Part shown: positions 1 to 12,439 of the stretch, piece after piece
Numbering within the stretch: position 1 is the first letter of the stretch
How the letters are laid out: every line of letters starts with the position of its first letter
Origin: Limnoperna fortunei
Lineage: Eukaryota > Mollusca > Bivalvia > Mytilida > Modiolidae
Direction of reading: 5' to 3'
Assembly: GCA_944474755.1 (NCBI GenBank)
Contig: OX104119.1
Location: 49,163,657 to 49,227,656 of the forward strand
Length of the DNA stretch: 64,000 nucleotides
Program-made: the position numbers and the translations under genes
The notes under the pieces: model-generated
The model's database searches: none
What the model saw: the letters and a program-made list of their open reading frames with translations, nothing else
Told to the model about the DNA's origin: nothing

Positions 1-460
1 GGGGTTCGTGCAGCTGTACAATCTTCAATTTTTCCAGCCTAAAAAGTCATAAATTGAAAAGTAAAAAGTCAAGTGTAAGAAGTTGAAAGACAAAATGTCC
101 CTTTACGACTTACATAAAAATTCAAAAGATAAAAGTCAAAAGTCGATAGTCAAAAGGTTGTACGGAAGCCTTGGAGGGCTATTTTGACTTTTAACTTTTA
201 ACTTACTACTTCTGACTTGTTTGTTTTGAGTTTTGACTATTGACTTATTATACAAGCCGACTGGGGACATTTTCACTTTTAATTTTTAATTTTCAACCTT
301 TTGACTATTGACTTTTGTCTTTTGACTTTTGACTTCTGACTTTTTACGTAAGCCGTAAAGGGACATTTTTGTCTTTAAACTTCTTAAAATTGACTTTTTA
401 CTTTTCAATTTACGACTTTCAAGGCTGGAAAAATTGAAGATTGTACAGCTGCACAAAACC
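1..460. repeat. Foldback (inverted-repeat) element built on AAAAGTC heptamers
   Basis: Bases about 8-114 are the reverse complement of about 348-458, with around 90% identity by eye; pairing weakens towards the centre. The outer ends carry gtgcagctgtacaatcttc and its complement. The interior is a degenerate run of agtcaaaagt-like words. No coding potential was recognised. Confidence 0.9.
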
Positions 461-894
461 CAAACTTTTCCATTATATAAATTGTATATCTATGTCTCGC
501 TCTCGCTGTCTGCGCTGCGATTTATTGACTTATGTAAAAAAACAACTGTCTGTTCTCCAGATATCCAATCTGTGGACTTTTAACACCGAGCACGTGACAC
601 AAAAGAAAAAGTCAGAATGAAGTGTGTTACAGAAATATAGCGACTATTGAAATCTCATATTACGATTGGTTTATACACCTAGATGTTATACAATATCATT
701 AAGAAGTCAATCCATTCGTTTTCGTTATTCATGTGTATTCATGTATTTTTTAAAATAATTTTGTCTTATATGGTTTTGATACAGAAATTTGCACTTTTCC
801 TGAACATATTTTTTGTCAATGAACTCACATTTTTATAATTAATATGTTTTAGTAAATCTAACGAAGGTGACATTGTCTTTGAACATTGTTTCCC

Positions 895-1302
895 GCTTTG
901 AAAGTCATAAATTGAAATGTAAAAAGTTAATTGTAAGAAGTTGAAAGACAAAAATGTCCCTTTATGTCTTACGTAAAAAGTCAAAATTTAAAAGTCAAAA
1001 GACAAAAGTCGATAGGCAAAAGGTTGAAAGTCGAAAGTTAAAAGTGAAAATGTCCCCATTTGGCTTGTATAATAAGTCAATAGTCAAAACTCAAAACAAA
1101 AAAGTCATAAGTAGTAAGTTAAAAGTTAAAAGTCAAAATGGCCCTCTAAGGCTTCCGTAAGGTTGAAAGTCAAAAGTTAAACGTGAAAATTTCCCCAGTC
1201 GGCATGTATAAGAAGTCAAAAGTCAAAACTCAAAATAAAAAAGTCAGAAGTAGTAAGTTAAAAGTTAAAAGTCAAAATGGCCCTCCAGGGCTTCCGTAAT
1301 TT
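895..1302. repeat. Second copy of the heptamer repeat, with two tandem units of about 140 bp
   Basis: Matches the right arm and centre of the 1-460 foldback in reverse orientation. From about 1020 it holds two direct units, each ending in atggccct.c..ggcttccgta (near 1160 and 1300). A small open frame across it is low-complexity Lys/Ser/Val text and is not a gene. Confidence 0.85.
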
Positions 1303-3170
1303 AAGCTTGATTTTTGAAATTTATTATCTTGTAGAATGTAAATTAAAATGATGCTCAAGTGTAAGAACCCAAGTCTTCCTGGTTCATCGCTTACAAATAC
1401 TCTCGAATTAAAGAGACGACATCACTTCAATAGAACATGGTCTAAATTATTCCCGGAAAATGTAACAAATCGTTGCATTCTATTACAGACTAATGAAAAA
1501 CAACTATTATTGAGACATCTGTTACGGCAAAAAGTGTTTCTATATGTTAGATTGTGGCTATTTGACCTGCGTTACCGATCTATTGTCTACAATATACTCA
1601 AATACATGTAAACAAAACATGTAAAAATGTAATATGCTACAATTACTTACTGTCAGGTGGGTTCGGCATGTGTAATACTGAATAATTAACACTGATCGAA
1701 GTTCTGGTAAATTTCTCTCTCCATTATTTGCTTGAAAGACGGTGAAACATTTTTATTTGTTCTTGCTGTTTTGTTTCCGGTCAAATTTTAAGGTGTATTT
1801 CTTTCATGTATGATTAAAGAAAAAAACAACTTCTATATTCCAATTTCGTACGATATGATTATTCAAAACAAAAGCTGTTGTTTGTTTATACCAGCTGTAA
1901 CAAATATCAATATATTTTTCTCTTATATGAATTAATTATTGAATAAAGATTAGATTATCTGTTTTGATAACTTCCTACATAGAAGTTTCTTTACTTTAAG
2001 TTTTGGCAAGCTAATAATGACTTTATACTTAGAAGTAAAACGCGAAAATGGTCACATTAAAATATTTTTCATTCAAAGTTTAAAGAAAAGTCGTTACGGT
2101 TATTATTCATGACAACACAACCGCTGTCATATTAAACACAGTTAAAAATACCTTTCATCAATAAAATATATAACTGCTATCTTTTATCAGAAAGTTTATC
2201 TGAGGAGAAACGTTTACAGTTATATCACAGAAATAAAGATGTTGTAATTTATGTAATTTATTATTCATTTTGAATTCATCAAAAGAGTTTATTGGTTATT
2301 TGGCAACTTGTGGTTTATGATCCTTCTGTAATATCATTACAGTTCAAGCATTAGTAATCAAGGTCACTTCATGGCACTTTTTCTGTTGTTATAAGATATT
2401 TTTATAGAATCACGAATATTGCCGAGTTTTTTCTTATAGCTCAGTTATATATTTCAGTAATGATAGTTTTAGCTTAGATTAATCAATGTCATTTCAAGTC
2501 GACATAAAATAAATCACCTACCGTAAAACGATATTCTTAAAATGTTATGTATATTTGTGACTTTCTTATTGTGCAGTGCTGTAGTGATTGTGGCTCCAAT
2601 ACATTTTTCTTAACAGGATCTCTAAGATTTAGCTTTAGAGAATAACCTTTAATGTACACTGTCGCATTGGCGAATATTAAAAATCTACCTTCTGGTCTAT
2701 AATTATAACAAACTGTATACGCCATTTTATGCTCATTTACTAAACAAATGTGCATTAGAAGATGAAGAATTTTTTGTAAATCAATCAATAATATGTCTGT
2801 AATTTAACAGTAATCATCACGTTTACTGACCTCGATGATCACTTATTTTCACTAATAATATTTGTTCTATATGCATAATTACTAAAAGAAAATTTGATCA
2901 TTCAGCTATACGTGCCATGTAATTCTGTGTACTATACAAATTGTCCATATGAACACGAATATTTTCCCAAGTTAAATGGTATTATATGTAATAGCTGTTA
3001 TTTAATAATTATATATCATGACGGCTAACAAAATAAATCAATTGATCTGTAAACTATTATAAATGATTTTTATATTTATGTATGGTTGACTAGAAATTGG
3101 TGAACGTCTTCATCAAGACATCAGAGAATTTTGGGACTTTTCTATATTTTAAGGTCTTTCCGTTATGTCG
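1303..3170. other. Non-coding flank of block A, paired with block B
   Basis: No gene seen. From about 1.7 kb it aligns in patches with 33.85-35.0 kb (for example accagctgtaacaaatatca at 1892 with its match near 34024). Confidence 0.6.
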
Positions 3171-3243
3171 TATAGATGTCACATATAAACCCTAAAAGTA
3201 AATATAACTAAGATGTGCGCCAATGAAATTGACTTAGGATGTG

Positions 3244-3842
3244 GATTTTTATAAAAATAACAAACATATACATCTGGAACAAAGATATGCACCCCCTATT
3301 TTTCTGTTCAAGTCATACATATTCGAACGACTTTGGACTTATATTGGACTGCCTTTCGTTTTTAATTTGTATAGCAAACACAAATATGCATTGTTGGGCA
3401 CAATGAAACATAATTTTATGAACAAATATCCTTATTTTATTTACATATCATGTCACCCAAATATGGACGGTCTTTCACGTAGTCCTTAAAAGTATTGTCA
3501 CCGAAAGCTCCAAGCTGTTATTGAATTGTCTAATCACATTTGATTTTTATGAAAATAACAAACATATACATCTGGAACAAAGATATGCACCCCCTAGTTT
3601 TCTGTTCAAGTCATACATATTCGAACGACTTTGGACTTATATTGGACTGCCTTTCGTTTTTAATTTGTATAGCAAACACAAATATGCATTGTTGGGCACA
3701 ATCAAAACATAATTTTATGAACAAATATCCTTATTTTATTTACATATCATGTCACCCAAATATGGACGGTCTTTCACGTAGTCCTTAAAAGTATTGTCAC
3801 CGAAAGCTCCAAGCTGGTATTTAATTGTCTAATCACATTTGA
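3244..3842. repeat. Two tandem 298-bp units, nearly identical
   Basis: 3244-3541 and 3542-3842 differ at only a few positions. The near identity implies a recent duplication compared with the surrounding segmental duplication. Small open frames repeat with it and are not supported as genes. Confidence 0.95.
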
Positions 3843-3891
3843 AAACTTCAATCATAACACCAAATTGACAATTACACGTAGAAGGGTCAAT

Positions 3892-4180
3892 ATATCGTGT
3901 ATATCCACCGTTAGCATTAGTCACTGCTGAAACCGTGTGTTGCGTAATGCCAGTGAGGCGTCTTATTTGCTGACGAGTTATCTGTCACCATTCCTGATGC
4001 TATTTAGTGTCCAAATGTTGCAAGTTCTGTGGAAAAGGTTCCAGAGCTTGTAATCGCCCACTCAATTGATCCCATAAATTATCTTTTGTGTTCAGATATA
4101 GACTTCTTGCAGGCCATGGACGAGTGGTCACAGCTTCGTTCTCCAGATAAGCCCTAGCTGGCCTGAAACGATGAGGTCTG
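3892..4180 (-). pseudogene. Tc1/mariner transposase C-terminal fossil
   Basis: Minus-strand translation gives RPHRFRPARAYLENEAVTTR, then WPARS, NLWDQLSGRLQALEPFPQNL, and after in-frame stops ITRQQIRRLTG and NANGGYTRY. This is the end of a Tc1 DD34E transposase (the pre-catalytic RPH, the ENLWD region and the H/Y-T-R-Y terminus). The segment around the last Asp (usually SPDLNPIE) is degraded. Several stops; N-terminal part absent here. Confidence 0.88.
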
Positions 4181-4769
4181 GCTTTTGCTATCTCTGTGCT
4201 TCTGATATGTAAAACCTTGCCATGCTTTCTTTCAATGATTTGGCAGTTCGAAATTCGGAATTAAAATAACGATATGTTGCACGAAAAAATAATGCACTTT
4301 AGACGTGATGAAGGTAGCAAGCTTCACAGAGACAGAAAACCGATTTTGATTAAAACTTCACACCTCAACGCTAACATCATTTTAATTATACATTAAAGAA
4401 TTAATACTGACCGTAATCATCAAAATTAAACTTTATTTGCAATAAACGAATAAAAATAGTCGGAGAATAATATATTTTAATTGTAACATTATAGTAAATA
4501 CATTTGTGAAATTGTATGTTACATGTATGTGATATGTAGGTATAAAAAAAATCCGTATGAGGACAATCGAATCAAAATTCAATTCATATTTACATTCATA
4601 CTTTAACAAATTGTCTAAAAATAGCTGATAAACTTGAAAAACTGAATTTATCACTTTCTCGACTGTAGGTTTAGAAATAACCAACAGTCAAATAATCTGT
4701 TTTAATAGTGAACCGGTCAAGTGCAATGATATCCATTACCATTTGGTTACAATGTCTAAATTTGTTTAA

Positions 4770-5028
4770 GGGTCTCGGTAGCCAAGTGGTAAAATTTGTT
4801 CGTCTACTATTGGCTACTTGGTCTGTCAAAAACTGAGATTGCGAATTCGAGTCTCTCTGCAGACAGAATGTACTCAACTGAATGGACAAGGATAACCAGT
4901 TTTCCTGTCGCAGGTCGGGGTTTTCTCCAGGTACTCCGGAAGGAAACTGGATGCCATCATATACATGTAGCTGAAAAATTGTTGAAAGTGGCGTTAGTCA
5001 TTAAACAAAACAAAACAACAAACAAAAT
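4770..5028 (+). mobile_element. tRNA-derived SINE
   Basis: 5' head with A-box-like tagccaagtggtaaaa and B-box-like attcgagtct, then a body and the tail tagctgaaaaattgttgaaa, gtggcgtta and an AAAC-rich end. The same family occurs at least seven times in the window. Not present at the aligned site in block B. Confidence 0.88.
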
Positions 5029-6574
5029 AATTATTTGGTTCAACAAACCGAGATAGTGTTTTTACCCGAACATGGTATACAGACGAAAACATACAAATCC
5101 AGATGCTTGGATGTAAGGATTCTACAAATGGCAAAATTTTAAAACTATATAAACATTTATTGATCGAAAATATTTTATTCTTGGGAGAATATTAATTAAG
5201 TCTGGTAACAGAGATTTTAACATTTATAGAGGTAGTATAAAATTCTGCCAGTGTTATTCAGTGCTGGTGATTTTAACCAATTGTAAATAATTAAGTTTGT
5301 CATTTCAATTTACACAAAAAACTGTTCCGTCTTTTTGGGAGATGGGGTAGGTGTTGATGCTTTTATACTACAAGCACGTCAACGTGTCTTGTTTTAGGTG
5401 TTTTGCATAAGAGTTTCGTATTAAAAAGTAAATCATGAAATAATAAAAAATTGCAAGTTAAAAACTGCACTACACTGGGTGTGACTTTTAGTATAGATGT
5501 GTTTTGCACATAGGACCTCAAATGCAATGGGTATTATATTGAACATCATTGCAAGTCATTGAATTTGTGTAACTGCTTAAGCATAACACTTACATGTGTA
5601 GTTCACTTTGTTAATGAAACAGATTTATTGATAAAATTCATAATGTGCATTGCAACAAATGTGTGCGTTTATCATGTTTTAATGTACCCCTTCTGACAAA
5701 ACCAGGACAAAATTTTGTTGTGCATATTTCGTAACTTTTCTATTATATGCGTAGGAAATATAAATAGCTGCAACAGAACGAAGAAATTAAACAAATATCA
5801 CAGTTACCCAAATATGCTAGCAATAAGTCATATTATTTCTAAACGGGCGCTAAATATTTACAATTAAATAAAGAGAACAGAAAGTTAGTTGTTTTTCAAA
5901 ATGTATTACAGCATTACGTTCGAAATTGTTTACAGAATTTCCCAAATGACAGCTCCATTTACGGATTGCATAATTCCTTGTATTTGACGGCATCTCTACT
6001 CTAACTCTGTATTCCCTAGTGTTTTTAACCTGTGAAATTATACATATTTCAACATATGAAATAGTCCAACAATCGATAATTTTTTTTTATTGGCCTAAAA
6101 AGACTGTCTTATTGCTCTATTGTAAAGAGGTATTTTTAATACGCAACATACCATTATCCATTAAAAATGTAGTTTATTAAATGTAGATTTATTCCAAATT
6201 CATGTTCCTGTTGATTTCATTTATTTTCTGTTTTAAAGTGTAATCTGTATATAAGACCAAGAGTACTACTTACAGGTTCTTTAGATTTATAAATAACAAC
6301 AGGAATTCAAATTGAAACTGTCGAATTTTGTTTTAAATAGTACCATATCCAATCATATTGGGATGGTTCCCAGAGCTCGACCACAGAACAGCGTGTCCGG
6401 TGAACCACTCTTTTTTCATGTTGTTTACTGTATTTTGTTCTTGTATAAAATATTGTTTGATGAACGTTAAGAAAACATTCAATGAATCAATTTCAATGAC
6501 GTTAATCTAACTTTTATCACTTCCGTTGTGTTTTAATATTTGAGGTTTAAGTTTCTTTACTACGTTTTTATTTT
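5029..6574. other. Non-coding flank of block A
   Basis: Aligns with 35130-35960 in block B (gatgtgttttgcacatagg at 5497 and 35456). No conserved reading frame in either copy. Confidence 0.6.
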
Positions 6575-6789
6575 GAGGCCTCGTTGACCGCGTAATTAAG
6601 GCATTTCGTCTACTATTGATAACTTGGTCTGTCAACACTGAGGTTTCGCTTGTAGTCGCACTGCGGGCTTGTTGTTCTCCCACATTTATTGAGAAAAAAT
6701 ACCAGTTTTCCTACTGAAAGTTCTGGGTCTTCACCGGGTATGCCGGCTTCCTCTCCTAATAACGCCGTTTAGCCAAACAAACAAACAAA
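6575..6789 (+). mobile_element. tRNA-derived SINE, diverged
   Basis: Same family: ggcctcgttgaccgcgtaat head, cttggtctgtcaacactgag in the middle, and an acaaacaaac end. The 3' tail is shortened. Confidence 0.8.
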
Positions 6790-6956
6790 AGTTTTTAATT
6801 AAACCATTCGTTTTCAATGTTAAAAGGAACAAAATGATAATATTTATGTATGTTTATTGAGCACTCCAAAAATTTATCCCTTTTAACTTTTTAATTATAT
6901 CTTTAGTGATTTCTCATCGAGAATGGAATCTTGCAAAATAGTCGCGGAAGGTTGCA

Positions 6957-7300
6957 TATTTTGGTTGATTGATTGAATGTTTGCTGAACGTCCAGCATCA
7001 GTATTTCAGTTATATTCAAGACGAGAACAAGTTAACAAACATCAAATAATCTGTAAAAGTAGGTTGAACATCGGGAATTTTGACTGCCTTCTGGAAGAGT
7101 ATAGATATTGGCGGAAAATTTAGCCTTTTATAGCAACTGCAATAAGTCTTCTCTGTTTCGAAATCTACAACAAGGTATCTTTCATGCAAGGTGCGTGGTA
7201 TTCGCCAATCTTGTCATCCGCAAAGGTCATTGGTCAATTTTTCTGTATTATGACCTGACAACTATCCCCACTCAACGAGAGGGTTCTCAGTTTTAATTTA
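6957..7300 (-). mobile_element. Family-2 repeat
   Basis: Begins (plus strand) gattgattgaatgtttgctg, then atattcaagacgagaacaag and gcggaaaatttagccttt, ending near caacgagagggttctca. Confidence 0.82.
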
Positions 7301-10005
7301 TCAGACAGTTTTCAGTCAAATGCAATTTGACAGTCTAATGTATCTACCTGGGAGGCCAAGAAAATTAGATCTATAGAGCCTTTGATTGTTAATATGGTAA
7401 TTTGTGGTAATAAACTTAAGTTATGGAAACTTTCACGTGTTGTAAAATCAAGTTAAGATTAGTTTCAAATATATTTTTAATTCTCTTAATTTGAATATAC
7501 GATCTTCTGGATTCTCATTATGTGAATAAATGTACATTACCATTTATATCCTTGCATGAAAGAGTAACAATTTAGTTGTAAAAGACGTCAGGTAACATTT
7601 GTATGCTAAAAATGCCGAAGGCATTTAAAATTTGTCATTAAATAAGATAATAATAAACAACAAAGAATATTTATATTTAGAACGTTTAGGTGCTAAATGA
7701 GTACAAGTTAAACATTTAATGCAAACATGTACAAATATTTGGGACAAGTAAAACTAGGATGCAACTTGTACGAATACTTTAGAAATTCTCTAGTACAGGA
7801 AGTCGAAACATATGAAATGTTAAACTATCTTACTTAACCATTAAATTTTTTTATTTATTTATATTTATTTGATTTTATTTGAGTGATTTTAATGAAATAA
7901 TTTACTGATTGATTGATTAATTGAACGATTCATTGATTGATTATTTGATTGATTCATTCATTCTTTGACGTTACATGAACACTAGCTCATTTTAATAAGA
8001 AGCTGTGGATAGACTTTCTGAATTAAAGGGCAGGACATGTAGCTTGCCACGGAATTAGTTTGTAGTAGTGGTAAGTAACAGTGAATTTATCCGTATTTAG
8101 CGCCTTATATCCATCTTCTCGATTTAAACCCCTTTAAATCAGTTCGTTGTTTTTAGAACGGGAGTGGAATAAGAAAATATTTTAAAATGATTCAAATTCT
8201 AAGGATCAGCATTGTGTGGATTGCCTAAGCAAACTTTGGTATCATGTTTAGAACTTTGATGTTGTTTGCGGGGTCAACATTGATGAGTCTTCAATAGACG
8301 CAACTTGATTTTGGCGTAGTAAATTTTATAACTTAGGTATGTTTGATAACGTTTTATTTACATTTTGTTTTAGGTGATTAAGATTGTCAAATGCACACAG
8401 AGTTATTGTGACTTACTGTAACTGTGTGAATTGGCTACTTAAAACATTAACTGCGCTTCTATATAACGTATGAGATTCATGAAACACTGATAAAAAGTGA
8501 AGATCAAGGTTAGTGCCCAAATAAACAATATCCGATATAGTTCAGATGTAAAAAAAAATGAAGAGTATACCTCAAAGGCTAGAAACCACAGTTTAAATAT
8601 TGTCATTTTTGTACAACATGTGACATTGCGGGAAACGAGGTTTACCTGTAAAGAACAAGGTACACTACACACAAAAATAAAAGCACCAACAGTTTCTAAT
8701 TTAATTTGATTTGAAAGGATAAATTTGATTGGCTATGAGTAATGTTCTATACTTTATACCTACCTTGGGTCAAATGATGTATCCATTCGCTTATAAAATT
8801 AAAATATAGTTTTCTAATGGCAACCAGTTTTGAATTCGGGATGATTAAAAACATTTGGTTTTGAAAATTAAATTAATATTAATATTAGTTTTAAAACTGA
8901 CCTTTTCGGATCTGTTTGCAACGTTTCTTAAACACACCTGAAGTAGCTTATATCGTATGTTCCTTTTAAGGAAAAATATTCCTCAACTGAATTAATTAAT
9001 TATACCTCCGAAAAGTCGAAATAAAGCTGTAGGAATATCATGTGAAATATTTTGACGGATGGGGACATTGGCGTGAAATAGATATTGTTGTGTTGCATAC
9101 ATATAAGGAGCCTCATATGACTATTGTCGCGATGTGTTTCTTAGGCTTCAGATGAGGTGTTGCCGCGTTGTCATCCTATAAAATGATACAGTGCAAGCTA
9201 GCTAAATAGCTATAAATCTTAGTAAAGTCACAATGTTCGCAATAACAACAGGAAAAAATTCAATACACCTTTTGAAACATTTTAATCTCTACAACCAAAT
9301 CATTATGTAATAAGACTATTTTAATTAAGTTCTTAGTTCTACAACCTAAGTTCTGCAACTACCAAACTTCACTTTGTAAAATTTACGATAATTAATATTA
9401 AAGAAATAAAAATTATGCACTATTTTGCTTCCCAAATCAATTCGTAATTTCTTTTATCAAGAACATTTGTTTTAATGAAGCGGTTTTTAAAACCGACATC
9501 AATTGAAATGCGTTTTTTAAAGTATTTTGCTGATTACAAAGCTAGCGCTTGTGTCGCACTTAAATATCAGAAAAGTTAAATTAAAGTGGTACTGATACAA
9601 ATATTTCACGTTTGTGAAATATTCGTCAAAAGACATAACAAACCTTTATGTTATAATTTCATACAGAACTTTTTTGTTTAGAGATCAATTTTGTATTAAA
9701 ATTTAGAGCAAAAATGTAATTTTATCGCCTTAATTGTACCTCCTGACTTATAGTTGCAGACCTTAATTGCCCAATAATTGTATTTGATGTTTAACACCTG
9801 CGGAATTGGGGTTGAGTTTAAAGAGAATTCTTATGTTATGGTCCAATATATCCAATCTATTCTTTATAAATATACCCTGCATGATTGTTCTACCATGTGT
9901 TGATTCGATCTCATCATTTTTTTGGAAACGGTCCAGGATCTCTTTTCAATCGTTGGTAGTAACCTAAGGAAAAGATCGCGACATAAAGCCGTACCCTAAA
10001 GGAAC
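7301..10005. other. Non-coding stretch with a tetranucleotide repeat
   Basis: No gene seen. A (TTGA)n/(TGAT)n-like microsatellite lies at about 7903-7965. A perfect 10-bp-arm hairpin (aatatttcac, 4-base loop) lies at 9600-9623. Largely without a block B counterpart. Confidence 0.55.
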
Positions 10006-10009
10006 CACT

Positions 10010-10420
10010 AGCAATGGAGGAGTAATATGAGGTAACTAACATCCATGGATGAGAAACATTACGTTATTTTCAACCATAGATGATTAACATTAGGTAACAA
10101 TCACCCATGGTAACAAAAGGTAATTTCCAATCATGGAGAAGTAACTTGAGATAACCATTATCCATGGATCTGTTTCTATGGGGGAGTAACATGAGGTTAC
10201 TAAAGCCATGGACGAGTAACATCAGGTAACAACGGAGGAGTAACATAAGGTAACCATCAACTGTGTAGGAGAAGCATGAAGTAACCACTAACCATGGAGG
10301 AGTAACATAAGGTAACCATCAACTATGTAGGAGAAGCATGAAGTAACAACTAACCATGCAGGAGTAGCCTGCTTAAAACATCGACCATGGAAGAGTAACA
10401 TAACGTAACTAACAATCATG
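10010..10420. repeat. Minisatellite, unit about 30-33 bp, block A
   Basis: Degenerate tandem units around ccatggaggagtaacataag and gtaaccatcaac. Weaker copies continue to about 10560. The counterpart is at 37200-37720. Confidence 0.9.
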
Positions 10421-10560
10421 AAAGAAAGATCTGATGTAACTACAAACACATAAGGACTAACCATAGAGAATTATAAATGTAACTACAAACGCATAAGGAC
10501 TAACCTTAGAGAATTATCAATCTGAATGGGTTACCTAAAGGAACATCTAAACATGCTTAT

Positions 10561-12435
10561 ATTTATCGCGCAACAACTGTAGAGGATTAACACGAGGGAA
10601 CCACGAGCACTGCATGCGTAACCTGGAAAAAAGCTGTCACTAAAGAAGTTATACAAAGATTAGCTTTGATCATGGCTCCCCCTTTCCAAAGAATCGGTCG
10701 AGTGAAAAAACTGAAAGTAAATTTAAACATTAAATTAAAAAACAACTGTACAGTTTCTGTCAGAGCGTACAATAAATAGCACGTTTTGTGTGGTCAATAT
10801 CATTATGTAGATAGATATACCTTTTACCTCTGAAATTTAACGGACATCTTGGTGAAGATAAAAATAGATAAAACTATGTAATATATCTATTCCGAAATAA
10901 ATAACTTACCGGCGTAATTGCCCGTCTTTCCCAGATTAGGTGCATGTTATAAAGTTGCAAATGATAAGTTTCCGAACCGAAATGTTATAAACATATGTTT
11001 CTTTGATAAAAATCAAATTATAATAAGGCTGCGTAACTTATAGTATTTCCTTTTATATTAAATCAACGTATGGCAAGAACTTCTCTAAAGGTGGTACGAT
11101 GAAGCGGAAACAAAAGAACTTGGCCCGCGGACTAAAGAACGTCACGTCTGTCAAAAGTATAAATTAATCTTTACTAGTTTCCGTAATATACCTGCTGAAT
11201 CATATTTATTTGGTATTGTAGAGATGTTATTCCAGGAGGGCAGAACAGCGAAGCACATCATATAATGTGTTTATATATGTAGTTATCTAAAGTATTATTC
11301 TTAAAATATAGGTTGTAATGAAATATAATTAGAAATCGACCACAGCTTCTTGATAGATAAAGATGCATTTGGGATAACAAATGTTCTTTTATTGATACAA
11401 AAATTTGTTTATGTTGTGCGTAACTTTACCTTGATAAAGAGAAACGAATTAGAAATAAAAAGAAAAGGCCTACTTCAGCCACGAAGGTCAGTTCATCAAC
11501 ACGTCAGTCATAAAGTGTAAAATAATGCATAAAATCTATTGTGACGACGTTTAATCTTTACAAAATTGTATAAATTGTAGACAGTAATGAATGCCATTGT
11601 GGATGCCATAGAAATATTATTTGCTCTCAAGTAACAAAAACAATACAACACGAAAAATTTCTTTTAAGTATGATTAAATCCCATTTGCATTGTATATATG
11701 CAGCCACTGTTGACTTTAGCGCTATTAACGTCAGATGTGACTGATTTCCCACGCAACCGTCTGTCCTTAAGACTGAGTTCAAACAGATTTTGTGAACTAA
11801 TTGAGAGCAGACAACAACAAATAATACAGCGTGTAAGCGATGGCAATAACTTCTGTCAAACGCACACAAGAATTGATTCAAAACAAAAGTGTTGATTTTA
11901 AAATTGTGTTAGACTTTTTTGTTTTTCATTAAAATGCTTGCAAGCTACAAACGTGGCAAGATAGCTAAGTGGAACATCTACTTATGTCTACCGTCGATAC
12001 GCGGGATCTGAGTCCACTTTTCATTGATAAATATGAAAGCATACGGTCATAATGATTATAATGACATCTCTTTACAGACGATGACAAGGTTAAATTTCTA
12101 CATGAACATTTTTGCAGCAAACAAAGTTGTTTTTAGTTGCATGTAACAATACGTTGCACTTGGCTCTCCGTAGACAAGACACATTACTCTTTGGCAATTT
12201 TCGCATTTTAATGTTTGAGGTTTGAAATGGCTAGACGATTTTTATCTTAATTTTCAAAAGTCTTAGCGTAAACGTAGCGACGATCATTTCATAAAGCATC
12301 CTCCAAACTCTATCGGGCTATTCGGGTGAGGACCGGAGATCCATATTGTATTAGAAATACTCCCCAGTATTCACATACATATATATCGTTAATTTGTTGC
12401 ATTGATGTATATTATCTGCTATCCTTCCATCTAAG
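10561..12435. other. Non-coding stretch with A/B conserved blocks
   Basis: Aligns with 37790-39700. The best block is 11456-11900 with 38690-39060, sharing gtccttaagactgagttca and ttgagagcag. The plus-strand open frame in block A is not open in block B, so it is treated as non-coding. Confidence 0.6.
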
Positions 12436-12439
12436 TATT

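Larger units (their letters stand above)
3171..4645. mobile_element. Block-A-specific insertion of about 1.47 kb containing a Tc1 fossil
   Basis: In block B the flanking sequences are joined near 35020 (ggtctttctgaattt). In block A they are separated by this segment, which holds a 298-bp tandem pair and a transposase remnant. Clear terminal inverted repeats were not found. Confidence 0.6.

Noticed and set aside
4770..4850. tRNA gene suggested by A- and B-box-like words
   Set aside because: The head lacks a full cloverleaf, and the same head precedes a SINE body in all copies.
9600..9623. Perfect hairpin aatatttcac/gtgaaatatt as a terminator or regulatory site
   Set aside because: An isolated short palindrome in AT-rich eukaryotic DNA with no gene context; chance is likely.
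11627..11895. Overlapping frames on both strands in a conserved block
   Set aside because: The aligned block B sequence has stops and indels in the same frames, so coding is not supported.
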